A stretch of 64,000 nt of DNA from assembly GCF_026625885.1 (NCBI RefSeq), contig NZ_CP113068.1, forward strand, positions 3,534,001 to 3,598,000, read 5' to 3'. Source of the DNA: Roseateles sp. SL47 (GTDB lineage: Bacteria; Pseudomonadota; Gammaproteobacteria; Burkholderiales; Burkholderiaceae_C). Positions within the stretch are counted from its first letter, which is position 1. Every line of letters begins with the position of its first letter. The position numbers and the translations under genes were made by a program. The notes beneath the pieces were generated by a model. The model did not search any database, was not told where the DNA came from, and saw only the letters and a program-made list of their open reading frames with translations. Below are positions 17,201-25,773 of this stretch, in pieces.

Positions 17201-18125
17201 AGGGCCGCTCTGAAGGCGGCTCGTGGCTGAGCCGCTCGTGGAGAGGGGGCGACGCGTCCGTGGAGGGATGGCCGACGAAGACGTGGCGTCGCGTGCGCCA
17301 ATCCTCCCGGATGAAGTGCAAGACGGCGTCTTCATGATGGGCGCCGATGATGCGGTGCGCCGCCTGCTTGACGTCGTCACTGGCGTTGGACACCGCCACC
17401 GCATGGTGGGCAGCCCGCAGCATGCTCAGATCGTTGACCTGGTCACCAAACACCACCAGCTCCCGGTCGTGCAATTGGTAGCGCTGGGCCAGGGTGGTGA
17501 TGGCCTGGTCCTTGCTGGCGCTACGGTCATGCACGTTCAGCCAGGGCCATCCCGGCATGTAGAGGTCTTCGGCCAGATGCGTGGTGACGGCATCACCAAA
17601 CAGCGCATGGATCTCCGCCTGTAGCGCCGCCAGGGGCTCGGCTTTGTCCACCACCAGCAGCGTGACCAGCGCGTCGCCCAACTGGTCCTGCAGCCGGTCC
17701 ACCTGGCGAAGGCGTGGGTCCGCATTGCGCTGGCGCTCGGTCACGAACCGTTGCTGCCCCTCGTTGTGGACCTCCTGCCAGAACAATTGATCCCCTTGCG
17801 GGCCATGGGTGGCAATGAAGGGCATCAGCCCGTGGCGACGCACCAGGCCGAACAGAGCCTGGCCCATGGCGGGCTCCATGGCGTTGACCAGTTCATGGCG
17901 GCCGGTGCGCAGGTCGCTGATGTAGGCCCCATTGGACGACACCACCGGCAGGCGGATCGGCAGACCTTCCAGAATCCGGGCGATGGACACCACATGGCGG
18001 GCGCTGGCCACGGTGAAGGCCAGACCTTCATGGAGCAGCTCCATGAGGCCGTCGCGGGTGGAGGGGGAGAGACGGGCTTGCGGGTCCAGCAGGGTGCCGT
18101 CCAGGTCGGAAACGTAAAAGCGCAT
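17172..18125 (-). CDS. Cof-type HAD family hydrolase
   Basis: A 317-aa HAD phosphatase of the Cof/YbiV-like subfamily, which dephosphorylate sugar phosphates or cofactors such as FMN or PLP. Motif I is VSDLDGTLLD at the N-terminus, motif II VSSNGAYI, motif III the Lys in SKDQAI, and motif IV GDQVNDLSML. A C2-type cap lies between motifs II and III. The ATG at 18125 places motif I directly at the start; the longer frame upstream lacks family similarity. The last 30 residues are low complexity and overlap the end of prpE. The substrate cannot be deduced. Confidence 0.85.
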   Translation of the reverse strand: MRFYVSDLDGTLLDPQARLSPSTRDGLMELLHEGLAFTVASARHVVSIARILEGLPIRLPVVSSNGAYISDLRTGRHELVNAMEPAMGQALFGLVRRHGLMPFIATHGPQGDQLFWQEVHNEGQQRFVTERQRNADPRLRQVDRLQDQLGDALVTLLVVDKAEPLAALQAEIHALFGDAVTTHLAEDLYMPGWPWLNVHDRSASKDQAITTLAQRYQLHDRELVVFGDQVNDLSMLRAAHHAVAVSNASDDVKQAAHRIIGAHHEDAVLHFIREDWRTRRHVFVGHPSTDASPPLHERLSHEPPSERPSTGLPPAAP

Positions 18126-18208
18126 GAGGTGTCGGTCCGGTCGGCGCAGCGAACACCTGCGCCCCAACGGATCGTACGCTGGCGCCCGGGCATCGGATAC
18201 TTGGCACC

Positions 18209-19729
18209 ATGCCAGTTGTTCCGTCGCCCCCATCTTCCGGCGCCACCGGCGCCACCGGCGCTACCAGTGCCACCAGTGGCACTACGCCGCTGCACCCCAC
18301 CACCGGCCGGCCCGTGCTGGATGCAGCCACCCATCGCTACCTGCCCTGGGTGGTGGCGCTGGCGTTTTTCATGCAGACGCTGGACACCACCATCCTCAAC
18401 ACCGCGCTGCCCGGCATGGCGAGGGACCTGGGCGAGAACCCGCTGCGCATGCAGTCGGCGGTGGTGGCTTATCTGCTGACGGTGGCCTTGTTGATTCCGG
18501 CCTCCGGCTGGTTGGCCGACCGCTTTGGCACCCGCAGCGTGTTCCTCTGGGCCATCGGGCTCTTCAGCTTCGGCTCGTTGATGTGCGCGGTGTCACCCAG
18601 CCTGCAGGTGCTGGTGTTGGCCCGGGTGCTGCAGGGCATGGGCGGCGCGCTGCTGGTGCCGGTGGGGCGGCTGGTGGTGTTGAAGTCCTTCCCCAAGGCG
18701 GAGTTCCTGAAGGTGATGACCTTCATCACCTTGCCGGGTCTGGTGGGGCCGCTGCTGGGCCCGACGCTGGGCGGTGTGCTGACGCAGTACGCCAGCTGGC
18801 ACTGGATTTTTCTGATCAACCTGCCGGTGGGGCTGATCGGCGCCATGGCCTGCCGACGCTACATGCCGCAGATCAAGGGCGTCGGGCGGCAGCGTTTCGA
18901 CTGGAGCGGCTATGCGCTGTTCAGCTTCGGATTGATGCTGCTGTCACTGGCCTTGCAAGGGTTTGGTGAGCATGTGGTCAGCGTGGCCATCTGCCTGGTG
19001 ATGCTGGTGGCCGGTGTGGCCTGCATGATGGCCTATTGGCTGCATGCCAGCCGCAGCGAAGCACCGCTGTTCACGCCCAGCCTGTTTGCGGTGCCCACCT
19101 TCCGCATCGGCCTGCTGGGCAACATCTTCGCGCGGCTGGGAAGCGGAGCCACCCCCTTCCTGACGCCGCTGTTCCTGCAGCTGGGGCTGGGCTTCTCGCC
19201 CAGTGAGGCCGGGCTGTCGATGATCCCTTCGGTGCTGGGTGCGATGTTCACCAAGACGCTGGCCATTCGCCTGATCCGTTGGGGCGGCTACCGCCGGGTG
19301 CTCATCATCAATACGCTGCTGCTGGGGCTGCTCATCGCCAGCTTCGCCTTGATTCCCCGGGATGTCGGCCATGTCTGGCTGGCCCTCCACCTGGGTGTGT
19401 TTGGCATGGTCAACAGCATGCAGTTCACGGCGATGAACACGCTGACGCTGGGGGATCTGGACGAGCGCACGGCCAGCAGCGGCAACAGCCTGCTGGCGGT
19501 GGTGATGCAGCTCTCGATGAGCCTGGGCGTGGCCACGTCCAGCGCCTTCCTGCTGCTGTTCTCGCAAGGCGTGCCGCGCTCCGATGGGCCTGGCATGGTG
19601 CCGGCTTTCCATGCGACCTATCTGGCGTTGGGCGCCATGGCAGCGATGGCGGCGTTCATCTTCCATCAACTGCGGATGGATGAGGGATCGGCCAAGGACG
19701 GTGACGAGTCGCGGTTGAGCGAATCTTGA
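18209..19729 (+). CDS. mdtD: MdtD-like multidrug MFS transporter (DHA2 family)
   Basis: A 506-aa inner-membrane protein with about 14 predicted membrane segments. Motif C-like FFMQTLDTTILNTALPGMAR, the loop GWLADRFGTRSVF (motif A) and RVLQGMGGALLVPVGRLVV closely follow E. coli MdtD as I remember it, as do SASWHWIFLINLPVG-like and NTLTLGDL...ASSGNSLL segments. It probably exports drugs or small metabolites by proton antiport. The cytoplasmic N-terminus has a GATGATGATSATSGT repeat encoded by tandem GCCACCGGC-like units, a local oddity. It is divergent from the HAD hydrolase with an 83-bp gap. Confidence 0.85.
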   Translation: MPVVPSPPSSGATGATGATSATSGTTPLHPTTGRPVLDAATHRYLPWVVALAFFMQTLDTTILNTALPGMARDLGENPLRMQSAVVAYLLTVALLIPASGWLADRFGTRSVFLWAIGLFSFGSLMCAVSPSLQVLVLARVLQGMGGALLVPVGRLVVLKSFPKAEFLKVMTFITLPGLVGPLLGPTLGGVLTQYASWHWIFLINLPVGLIGAMACRRYMPQIKGVGRQRFDWSGYALFSFGLMLLSLALQGFGEHVVSVAICLVMLVAGVACMMAYWLHASRSEAPLFTPSLFAVPTFRIGLLGNIFARLGSGATPFLTPLFLQLGLGFSPSEAGLSMIPSVLGAMFTKTLAIRLIRWGGYRRVLIINTLLLGLLIASFALIPRDVGHVWLALHLGVFGMVNSMQFTAMNTLTLGDLDERTASSGNSLLAVVMQLSMSLGVATSSAFLLLFSQGVPRSDGPGMVPAFHATYLALGAMAAMAAFIFHQLRMDEGSAKDGDESRLSES

Positions 19730-19843
19730 GCGACTCCTGAGCGACTCCTGAGCACCTGCCAGGGTGTGTCCGGCCGCGACCTTGTTGTGGCTTTGGCGAA
19801 TCCTCCGTGCGGTCTCTGTGGCTGTTGCGCGAGCGGGTCGACG

Positions 19844-19868
19844 AAAAACACCGCCTCGCGGCGGTGTT
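19844..19868 (-). terminator. Rho-independent terminator downstream of the phoH-like gene
   Basis: Stem CACCGCC/GGCGGTG (19849-19855 with 19860-19866) with a TCGC loop, followed on the minus strand by TTTTT. It lies 40 bp past the phoH-like stop codon. Confidence 0.8.
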
Positions 19869-19904
19869 GCTGTCGTGTTGGGGAAGGGGCGAGAGCCCCT
19901 ATCC

Positions 19905-21641
19905 TTAGAGCACTTCGGACGCGAAGTCCGCCAGCCGTGAGCGCTCGCCCCGAGCGAGCGTGACATGGCCGCTGTGCGCCCAGCCCTTGAACTTGTCCAC
20001 GGCGAAGGTGAGGCCGGAGCTGCCTTCGGTGAGGTAGGGCGTGTCGATCTGGGCCAGGTTGCCCAGGCAGACGATCTTCGTGCCCGGGCCCGCCCGCGTG
20101 ATCAGCGTCTTCATCTGCTTGGGCGTCAGGTTCTGCGCCTCGTCGATGATGACGTACTTGTTCAGGAAGGTGCGGCCTCGCATGAAGTTCAGGCTCTTGA
20201 TCTTGATCTTGCTGCGGACCAGGTCATTGGTGGCCGCGCGGCCCCATTCACCGGCCGTGCTGTCGCCGCGCGCCAGGACTTCCAGGTTGTCGTCCAGCGC
20301 TCCCATCCAGGGCCCCATCTTTTCTTCCTCGGTGCCGGGCAGGAAGCCGATGTCCTCGCCCACCGGCACAGTGACCCGGGTGACGATGATTTCGCTGTAG
20401 CGGCGTTCATCCAGCACCTGCGACAGCCCGGCGGCCAGCGTCATCAGTGTCTTGCCGGTGCCGGCCGAGCCGGTGAGGGTGACGAAGTCGCAGTCCGGGT
20501 CCATCAGCAGGTTGAGGGCAAAGTTCTGCTCGCGATTGCGCGCCGTCACGCCCCAGACGGCATGCTTCTGGTGGCCGTAGTCCTTCAGCGTGCGCAGCAC
20601 GGCGGTCTTGCCGGTGATCTCCTGCACCTTGGCGTACAGCGGGGCGGCGCCCGGTGCTTCCAGATAGACCAGCTGGTTGACCAGCAGGGTGGGGACCAGC
20701 GGGCCGCTGATGCGGTAGAAGGTGGTGCCGCCCTGGTTCCAGCTCTCCATGGTCTTGCCATGGCGCTCCCAGAAGTCCGGGGGCAACTGCTGCACGCCGG
20801 TGTAGAGCAGGTCGGAATCTTCCAGCGTCTTGTCGTTGCGGTAGTCCTCCGCCGGCAGGCCCAGTGCGCGGGCCTTGATGCGCATGTTGATGTCCTTGGA
20901 CACCAGCACCACTTCCCGGCCGGGTTGCTGCTGCTTCAGGGCCTGGACCACGCCCAGGATCTGGTTGTCCGCCTTGCCTTGCGGCAAACCTTGCGGCAGG
21001 GGTGTTTCCACCAGGCTGGTCTGGAAGAACAGTTTGCCGCCGGCTTCCCGGTGGCCGGTCTCGCTCAGCAGCAAGCCCTTGGACATCTCTTCGATGGAGC
21101 TGGACTTGAGCGCGGCGGCCAGGGCGTCGAGCTCCCGGCTGACCTGGCGCACGTTGCGGGCGACTTCCGTCATGCCCTTTTTGTGACCGTCCAGCTCCTC
21201 CAGCGTGATCATCGGCAGGTAGATGTCGTGTTCCTCAAAGCGGAAGAGCGACATCGGGTCATGCATCAGGACATTGGTGTCCAGCACAAAGAGCTTGGGG
21301 TCACCCGCCGGTTTGCGGACACGGGATTTGTTGGGCGCCGTTTTGCGGGCAGGGGCCTGGGCGGCGGCCGGGGCCACCAGCGCCAGAGACGGCGAGTTGC
21401 CGCTGCGGGCTTCGGGCTCGGCCCGGTGGCGGGCGGCCGGCGTGATGGGCGCGTGCGAAGCCGCCACCGCCTGGGACACCGGGGTGGGCGGGTCCAGCAG
21501 GGGCGGGGCGGACAAGGGCTCGGCCGAGGCGGTGGCAGGCCGGCTTGTGCTGGGCGGGCGTTTGCTGGGTGTGAGCGTGGTGGCGAAGGCGTCGGAATCT
21601 AGGCGGCTGGCGCGCTTGGTCGGAGGCTTGGGCAGTGGCAT
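19905..21641 (-). CDS. phoH: PIN-PhoH fusion ATPase (PhoH2-like ribonuclease/helicase)
   Basis: A 578-aa protein. The first 115 residues are disordered and Pro/Ala-rich. A PIN nuclease domain follows with the acidic residues of FVLDTNVLMHD, LEELDGHKKG and KADNQILGV. The C-terminal PhoH domain has Walker A TLTGSAGTGKTLM and Walker B KYVIIDEAQNLTPKQMK plus an arginine-rich end. Homologous PhoH2 proteins unwind and cleave RNA. It lies alone between terminators, so it is transcribed as a single gene. The start at 21641 is the first Met; the disordered region makes the exact start uncertain. Confidence 0.9.
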   Translation of the reverse strand: MPLPKPPTKRASRLDSDAFATTLTPSKRPPSTSRPATASAEPLSAPPLLDPPTPVSQAVAASHAPITPAARHRAEPEARSGNSPSLALVAPAAAQAPARKTAPNKSRVRKPAGDPKLFVLDTNVLMHDPMSLFRFEEHDIYLPMITLEELDGHKKGMTEVARNVRQVSRELDALAAALKSSSIEEMSKGLLLSETGHREAGGKLFFQTSLVETPLPQGLPQGKADNQILGVVQALKQQQPGREVVLVSKDINMRIKARALGLPAEDYRNDKTLEDSDLLYTGVQQLPPDFWERHGKTMESWNQGGTTFYRISGPLVPTLLVNQLVYLEAPGAAPLYAKVQEITGKTAVLRTLKDYGHQKHAVWGVTARNREQNFALNLLMDPDCDFVTLTGSAGTGKTLMTLAAGLSQVLDERRYSEIIVTRVTVPVGEDIGFLPGTEEEKMGPWMGALDDNLEVLARGDSTAGEWGRAATNDLVRSKIKIKSLNFMRGRTFLNKYVIIDEAQNLTPKQMKTLITRAGPGTKIVCLGNLAQIDTPYLTEGSSGLTFAVDKFKGWAHSGHVTLARGERSRLADFASEVL

Positions 21642-21719
21642 GTGCGAATGAGCGGGGCAAGCGTGAAGAGCCTGGGTCCGAGCGGACCAGGGGTCATGCC
21701 CGAGTGGCCGTCGTGGCGG

Positions 21720-21749
21720 AAAAAGCCGGAGGTATCGGCGGCTTTTTCA
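21720..21749. terminator. Bidirectional terminator-like hairpin upstream of the phoH-like gene
   Basis: GAAAAAGCCG (21720-21729) pairs with CGGCTTTTTC (21740-21749), giving a T-rich 3' side on both strands. It separates the phoH-like transcription unit from the bcp region. Confidence 0.7.
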
Positions 21750-21776
21750 GGGTCAGCGTCGTCCAGAAGACAAAAA

Positions 21777-21800
21777 GCCGCACCGGGGGCGGTGCGGCTC
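21777..21800 (-). terminator. Terminator probably serving bcp
   Basis: Nine-bp stem AGCCGCACC/GGTGCGGCT with a GGGGGC loop. On the minus strand it is followed by a run of T from the AAAAA at 21773-21777. It lies about 200 bp beyond the bcp stop. Confidence 0.65.
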
Positions 21801-22006
21801 GTCCTTGGGAATGCTGCGATGGGGCACTGGGGCATGCGGTTGATTATGCACAACTCGTGCCCGGTCCCCGGTGACGAGGTTCCCATACAACAGTGACGCA
21901 AAAGAAAGCCGGCCGCGGGCAGGGCCCGGAGCCGGCTGGCGCTGATACTCGGACGGTGGCGGACGAGCGTCTGGCGCTGGCGCGAGCAAAAATCAGGCGG
22001 CTTTTA

Positions 22007-22486
22007 TCAAGCAGCTTCTTTTTGCAGGGCCTTCACCGCCTGGAGGACTTCGTCCACATGGCCGGCCACCTTGATGCCGCGCCATTCTTCGCGGAGCACG
22101 CCTTGGGCGTCGATCAGGAAGGTGGAGCGTTCAATGCCCTTGACCTTCTTGCCGTACATGATCTTGTTCTTCACCACGCCAAACATGTGGCAGAGCTTTT
22201 CTTCCGTATCGGCGATCAGCTCGAACGGCAGCTCGAGGTTCTGCTTGAATTTCTCATGCGATGCCATGTTGTCGCGCGAGACACCCAGCACCACCGCGCC
22301 GGCCTTCACAAATTCCTTGTGATGGTCGCGGAATTGCATGGCTTCCGTGGTGCAGCCAGGGGTGTTGTCCTTCGGGTAGAAGTACAGCACCACCGCGCGG
22401 CCGTGGAATGCCGATGGGGTGAACTTCACGCCCCCGGTGGCAAGAGCTTCAATATCCGGAAGAGGTTTGTTGAGCGCTGGCGTCAT
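22007..22486 (-). CDS. bcp: Thioredoxin-dependent peroxiredoxin Bcp
   Basis: A 159-aa cytoplasmic peroxidase of the BCP/PrxQ group reducing hydrogen and lipid peroxides. The peroxidatic Cys is Cys45 in YPKDNTPGCTTEA. The second Cys expected five residues later in PrxQ-type enzymes is absent (CTTEAMQFRDH), so it likely works as a 1-Cys type or uses Cys98 (KLCHMFG). FELIADTEEKLC and KGIERSTFLID are standard. The ATG at 22486 follows GGCACC-type leader sequence without a strong Shine-Dalgarno. Single gene, terminated by the hairpins near 21790. Confidence 0.92.
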   Translation of the reverse strand: MTPALNKPLPDIEALATGGVKFTPSAFHGRAVVLYFYPKDNTPGCTTEAMQFRDHHKEFVKAGAVVLGVSRDNMASHEKFKQNLELPFELIADTEEKLCHMFGVVKNKIMYGKKVKGIERSTFLIDAQGVLREEWRGIKVAGHVDEVLQAVKALQKEAA

Positions 22487-22681
22487 GTGGCGTTTTCAGA
22501 GAGAAAGGTGCCCGGGCGGGCATAGCCAGCGATTATACGTTGAATGGGTTGTCCATCGCCCATGCCGGCAGTCATCGGTCAACCAGCCGGGGCGCTGTAC
22601 CGTTCACGCCGCTCAATTTTGAGGCAGAGCTGCGCGAGGAGCCCGTGGACGCCCGGGCGCCAGCCCGCGCGGGGCGGAGCC

Positions 22682-23056
22682 TCAGGTCTCGATCAGCAGC
22701 GCTGCCAGCACGGCCCGGCCTTCGCTGGCCAGCACGTTGTAGGTGCGACAGGCAGCGCCCAGGTCCATGGTTTCCATGCCGATACGGGCGTCAATCAGGG
22801 CCCGGTGCAACTGCGGGCGGGCAAACCGGATGCGGCTGCCGCTGCCGAAGATCACCAGTTCCGGTTTCAGGTCCCGGATGCGCTGGAAATGCTCCTCGGT
22901 CAGGTCTTCAAAGCGGGTCAGGCGCCAGTCTTCCACCGTGCCCTGCCACGGCACCAGCAGGCTGCTGCGGTGCTCCGTGCCATTGACCCAGACGCTCCGG
23001 CCGTCGTGCCGGGAGATGGTGTTGCCGCCCTGCGGCTGGTCGAGTTGAAATTTCAT
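22682..23056 (-). CDS. Mth938-like (DUF498) domain protein
   Basis: A 124-aa protein of the Mth938/NDUFAF3-like fold. It begins MKFQLDQPQGGNTISRHDG, has the conserved core KPELVIFGSGSRIRFA and then the GMETMDLGAACRTYNVLASEGR region, where family members carry a TGAACRTYN signature. The eukaryotic homologue NDUFAF3 is a complex I assembly factor, and this chromosome encodes complex I at 57054 onward, but a shared role is speculation. The ATG at 23056 was selected over the longer frame. It is divergent from the aminotransferase gene. Confidence 0.8.
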   Translation of the reverse strand: MKFQLDQPQGGNTISRHDGRSVWVNGTEHRSSLLVPWQGTVEDWRLTRFEDLTEEHFQRIRDLKPELVIFGSGSRIRFARPQLHRALIDARIGMETMDLGAACRTYNVLASEGRAVLAALLIET

Positions 23057-23157
23057 TGAGGCTGATTTTGGCAGTGACGCAGGCCGGATGCCGTCTTCCG
23101 TTCCATACCCTGTGTTCAAATCAAGGGCTATTTTCCCGTCTTTCCTCTGGAGAAATC

Positions 23158-24384
23158 TTGAAGACCGTCACCAAGTCCAGCAAGTTGGCCAATGTCTGCT
23201 ACGACATCCGGGGACCCGTGCTGGACAAGGCGCGGCAGATGGAGGAGGAAGGGCAGAAAATCATCAAGCTGAATATCGGCAATATCGCTGCCTTCGGCCT
23301 GCAACCGCCGGACGAGATCGTCCAGGACATGATTCGCAACCTGCCCGACGCGGCGGGCTATACCGATTCCAAGGGTTTGTTCGCTCCGCGCAAGGCGGTG
23401 GTGCATTACTGCCAGGAAAAGGGCATCTCCGGCGTCACGGTGGACGATGTCTACCTGGGCAACGGTGCTTCCGAGCTGATTGTGATGGCGCTCAATGCGC
23501 TGCTGGACAATGGTGACGAAGTGCTGCTGCCGGCGCCGGACTATCCGCTCTACACCGCCGCCGTGGCCTTGTCCGGTGGTGAGCCGGTGCACTATGTGTG
23601 TGATGAGTCCAACGGGTGGCTTCCGGACCTGGACGATATCCGCGCCAAGATCACGCCCCGCACCAAGGCGATTGTGGTGATTAACCCCAACAATCCCACC
23701 GGCGCGCTGTATCCGAAGGAGCTGCTGCAGGCCCTGGTCGAGATTGCCCGCCAGCACCAGCTGATCGTGATGGCCGACGAGATCTACGACAAGACCTTGT
23801 ATGACGGCGAGGTGCACACCAGCATTGCGTCCCTGTCGGACGACGTGTTGACGCTCACCTTCAACGGCCTGTCCAAGAATTACCGCTCCTGTGGCTACCG
23901 TGCCGGCTGGATGGTGGTGTCCGGTGACAAGCGGCATGCCATGGACTACATCACCGGCCTGAACATGCTGGCTTCGATGCGGCTGTGCGCCAACACTCCC
24001 GGCCAACTGGCCATCCAGACCGCCCTGGGCGGCTACCAGTCGATCAACGATCTGGTGGCTCCGGGCGGCCGCCTGGCTCGCCAACGCGACCTCGCCTATG
24101 AACTGCTCTCGCAGATTCCGGGCGTGAGCGTGGTCAAGCCCAAGGCAGCGTTGTATATGTTCCCCCGCCTGGACCCCAAGATCTATCCGATCGAGGATGA
24201 CCAGCAGTTCGCCTATGACCTGCTGGCAGAGGAAAAGGTACTGATCGTTCAAGGGACGGGCTTCAACTGGAAGACCCCCGATCACTTCCGACTGGTTTTC
24301 CTGCCCAACACGGACGACCTCCGTGAGGCAGTTGGCCGAATCGAGCGGTTCCTGGCGTCTTACCGCAAACGCCACAACCGCTGA
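23158..24384 (+). CDS. alaA: AlaA-like PLP-dependent aminotransferase
   Basis: A 408-aa fold-type I aminotransferase similar to AlaA/YfbQ, which transfers amino groups between alanine and 2-oxoglutarate. Seen are the N-terminal YDIRGPVLDKARQMEEEG, the NPNNPTGALY motif, DEIYDKTLYDG, and the PLP Lys in TFNGLSKNYRSCGYRAGW. The start is a TTG at 23158 preceded by CTGGAGAAA; no ATG lies between it and the first conserved residues. The next gene, hom, follows after 30 bp, so alaA and hom probably share a transcript that links alanine and threonine-family amino acids. Confidence 0.88.
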   Translation: MKTVTKSSKLANVCYDIRGPVLDKARQMEEEGQKIIKLNIGNIAAFGLQPPDEIVQDMIRNLPDAAGYTDSKGLFAPRKAVVHYCQEKGISGVTVDDVYLGNGASELIVMALNALLDNGDEVLLPAPDYPLYTAAVALSGGEPVHYVCDESNGWLPDLDDIRAKITPRTKAIVVINPNNPTGALYPKELLQALVEIARQHQLIVMADEIYDKTLYDGEVHTSIASLSDDVLTLTFNGLSKNYRSCGYRAGWMVVSGDKRHAMDYITGLNMLASMRLCANTPGQLAIQTALGGYQSINDLVAPGGRLARQRDLAYELLSQIPGVSVVKPKAALYMFPRLDPKIYPIEDDQQFAYDLLAEEKVLIVQGTGFNWKTPDHFRLVFLPNTDDLREAVGRIERFLASYRKRHNR

Positions 24385-24414
24385 CACGAGTGACCCATTG
24401 AAAGAATCTTGACC

Positions 24415-25731
24415 ATGAATCCGATCAAAGTTGGCCTGCTGGGCATTGGCACCGTCGGGGGCGGCACTTTCCAGGTGCTGCGTCGCAACCAGGAAGACAT
24501 CCGGGGGCGCGCGGGTCGCGGCATTGAGATCACCATGGTGGCCGACCTGGACGTGGAGCGGGCCCGCAGCATCGTCGGGGATGCCTGCACGGTGGTGTCG
24601 GATGCGCGCCAGGTGATTGCCAATCCGGACATCGACATCGTGGTTGAGCTGATTGGCGGCTATGGCGTGGCCCGCAGCCTGGTGCTGGAGGCGATTGCTG
24701 CCGGCAAGCATGTGGTGACGGCCAACAAGGCACTGCTGGCGGTGCATGGCAGCGAGATCTTTGCCGCCGCCCGCGACAAGGGCGTGATGGTGGCGTTTGA
24801 AGCGGCGGTGGCCGGTGGCATTCCCATCATCAAGGCGCTGCGTGAAGGGCTGACCGCCAACCGCATTGAATGGATTGCCGGCATCATCAACGGCACCACC
24901 AATTTCATCCTGTCGGAAATGCGCGGCAAGGGCCTGGACTTCGGCACGGTGCTGAAGGAGGCGCAGCGCCTGGGTTATGCCGAGGCCGACCCGACCTTCG
25001 ACATTGAAGGCGTGGACGCGGCCCACAAGGCCACCATCATGAGCGCGATTGCCTTCGGCATTCCGGTGCAGTTCGACAGCGCACATGTGGAGGGCATCAC
25101 GCAGTTGCAGGCCACCGACATCAAATATGCGGAGCAACTGGGCTATCGCATCAAGTTGCTGGGCATTGCGCGGCGTCGTCAGGACGTGGGCGGCATCGAG
25201 CTGCGGGTGCATCCCACGCTGATCCCGGCGAACCGGCTGATTGCCAATGTCGAGGGCGCCATGAATGCGGTGCTGGTGCAGGCCGATGCGGTGGGCACCA
25301 CGCTGTATTACGGCAAGGGCGCGGGCGCGGAACCTACGGCGTCGGCGGTGATTGCCGACCTGGTGGACATCACCCGGCTGGCCACGGCCGACCCGGATCA
25401 CCGTGTGCCGCACCTGGCCTTCCAGCCGGAGGCGATGAACAACACCCCCATCCTGCCGATGGATCAGGTGCAGACCGCGTTCTACCTGCGCCTGCGGGTG
25501 GCGGACCAGGCGGGCGTGCTGTCGCGCATCACCACCATCCTGGCCGAGCATCAGATCAGCATTGATGCGGTGTTGCAGCGTGAATCCGCCGAGGGCGAAA
25601 GCCAGACCGACCTGATCATCCTGACGCACGACACGCAGGAAGGCCGCATGACCAAGGCTCTGGCGCAGATGCAGGCCCTGGAGACCGTGCTGGCGCCGAT
25701 TGTGAAGTTGCGCAAGGAAGAGCTGGCCTGA
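24415..25731 (+). CDS. hom: Homoserine dehydrogenase
   Basis: A 438-aa enzyme reducing aspartate semialdehyde to homoserine, the branch point to threonine and methionine. Rossmann motif GLLGIGTVGGGT at the N-terminus, then VELIGGYGVARSLVLEAI, TANKALLA, the signature AGIINGTTNFILSEM with YAEADPTFDIEGVDAAHK, and a C-terminal ACT domain (ADQAGVLSRITTILAEHQIS) probably binding threonine. The ATG at 24415 is used; a TTG two codons earlier is possible. It should be paired with thrC, but an unrelated two-gene block lies between them here. Confidence 0.94.
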   Translation: MNPIKVGLLGIGTVGGGTFQVLRRNQEDIRGRAGRGIEITMVADLDVERARSIVGDACTVVSDARQVIANPDIDIVVELIGGYGVARSLVLEAIAAGKHVVTANKALLAVHGSEIFAAARDKGVMVAFEAAVAGGIPIIKALREGLTANRIEWIAGIINGTTNFILSEMRGKGLDFGTVLKEAQRLGYAEADPTFDIEGVDAAHKATIMSAIAFGIPVQFDSAHVEGITQLQATDIKYAEQLGYRIKLLGIARRRQDVGGIELRVHPTLIPANRLIANVEGAMNAVLVQADAVGTTLYYGKGAGAEPTASAVIADLVDITRLATADPDHRVPHLAFQPEAMNNTPILPMDQVQTAFYLRLRVADQAGVLSRITTILAEHQISIDAVLQRESAEGESQTDLIILTHDTQEGRMTKALAQMQALETVLAPIVKLRKEELA

Positions 25732-25773
25732 AATGCCAGAATGCAGCAGCGTTCAAATTGCTGCTGACTGCTC

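Noticed and set aside
17223..17624. 133-aa plus-strand ORF after prpE
   Set aside because: Antisense to the HAD hydrolase, which carries all four HAD motifs.
23128..25629. An 833-aa open frame antisense to alaA and hom
   Set aside because: Mirror-frame artefact of strong third-position GC bias; composition is not protein-like.
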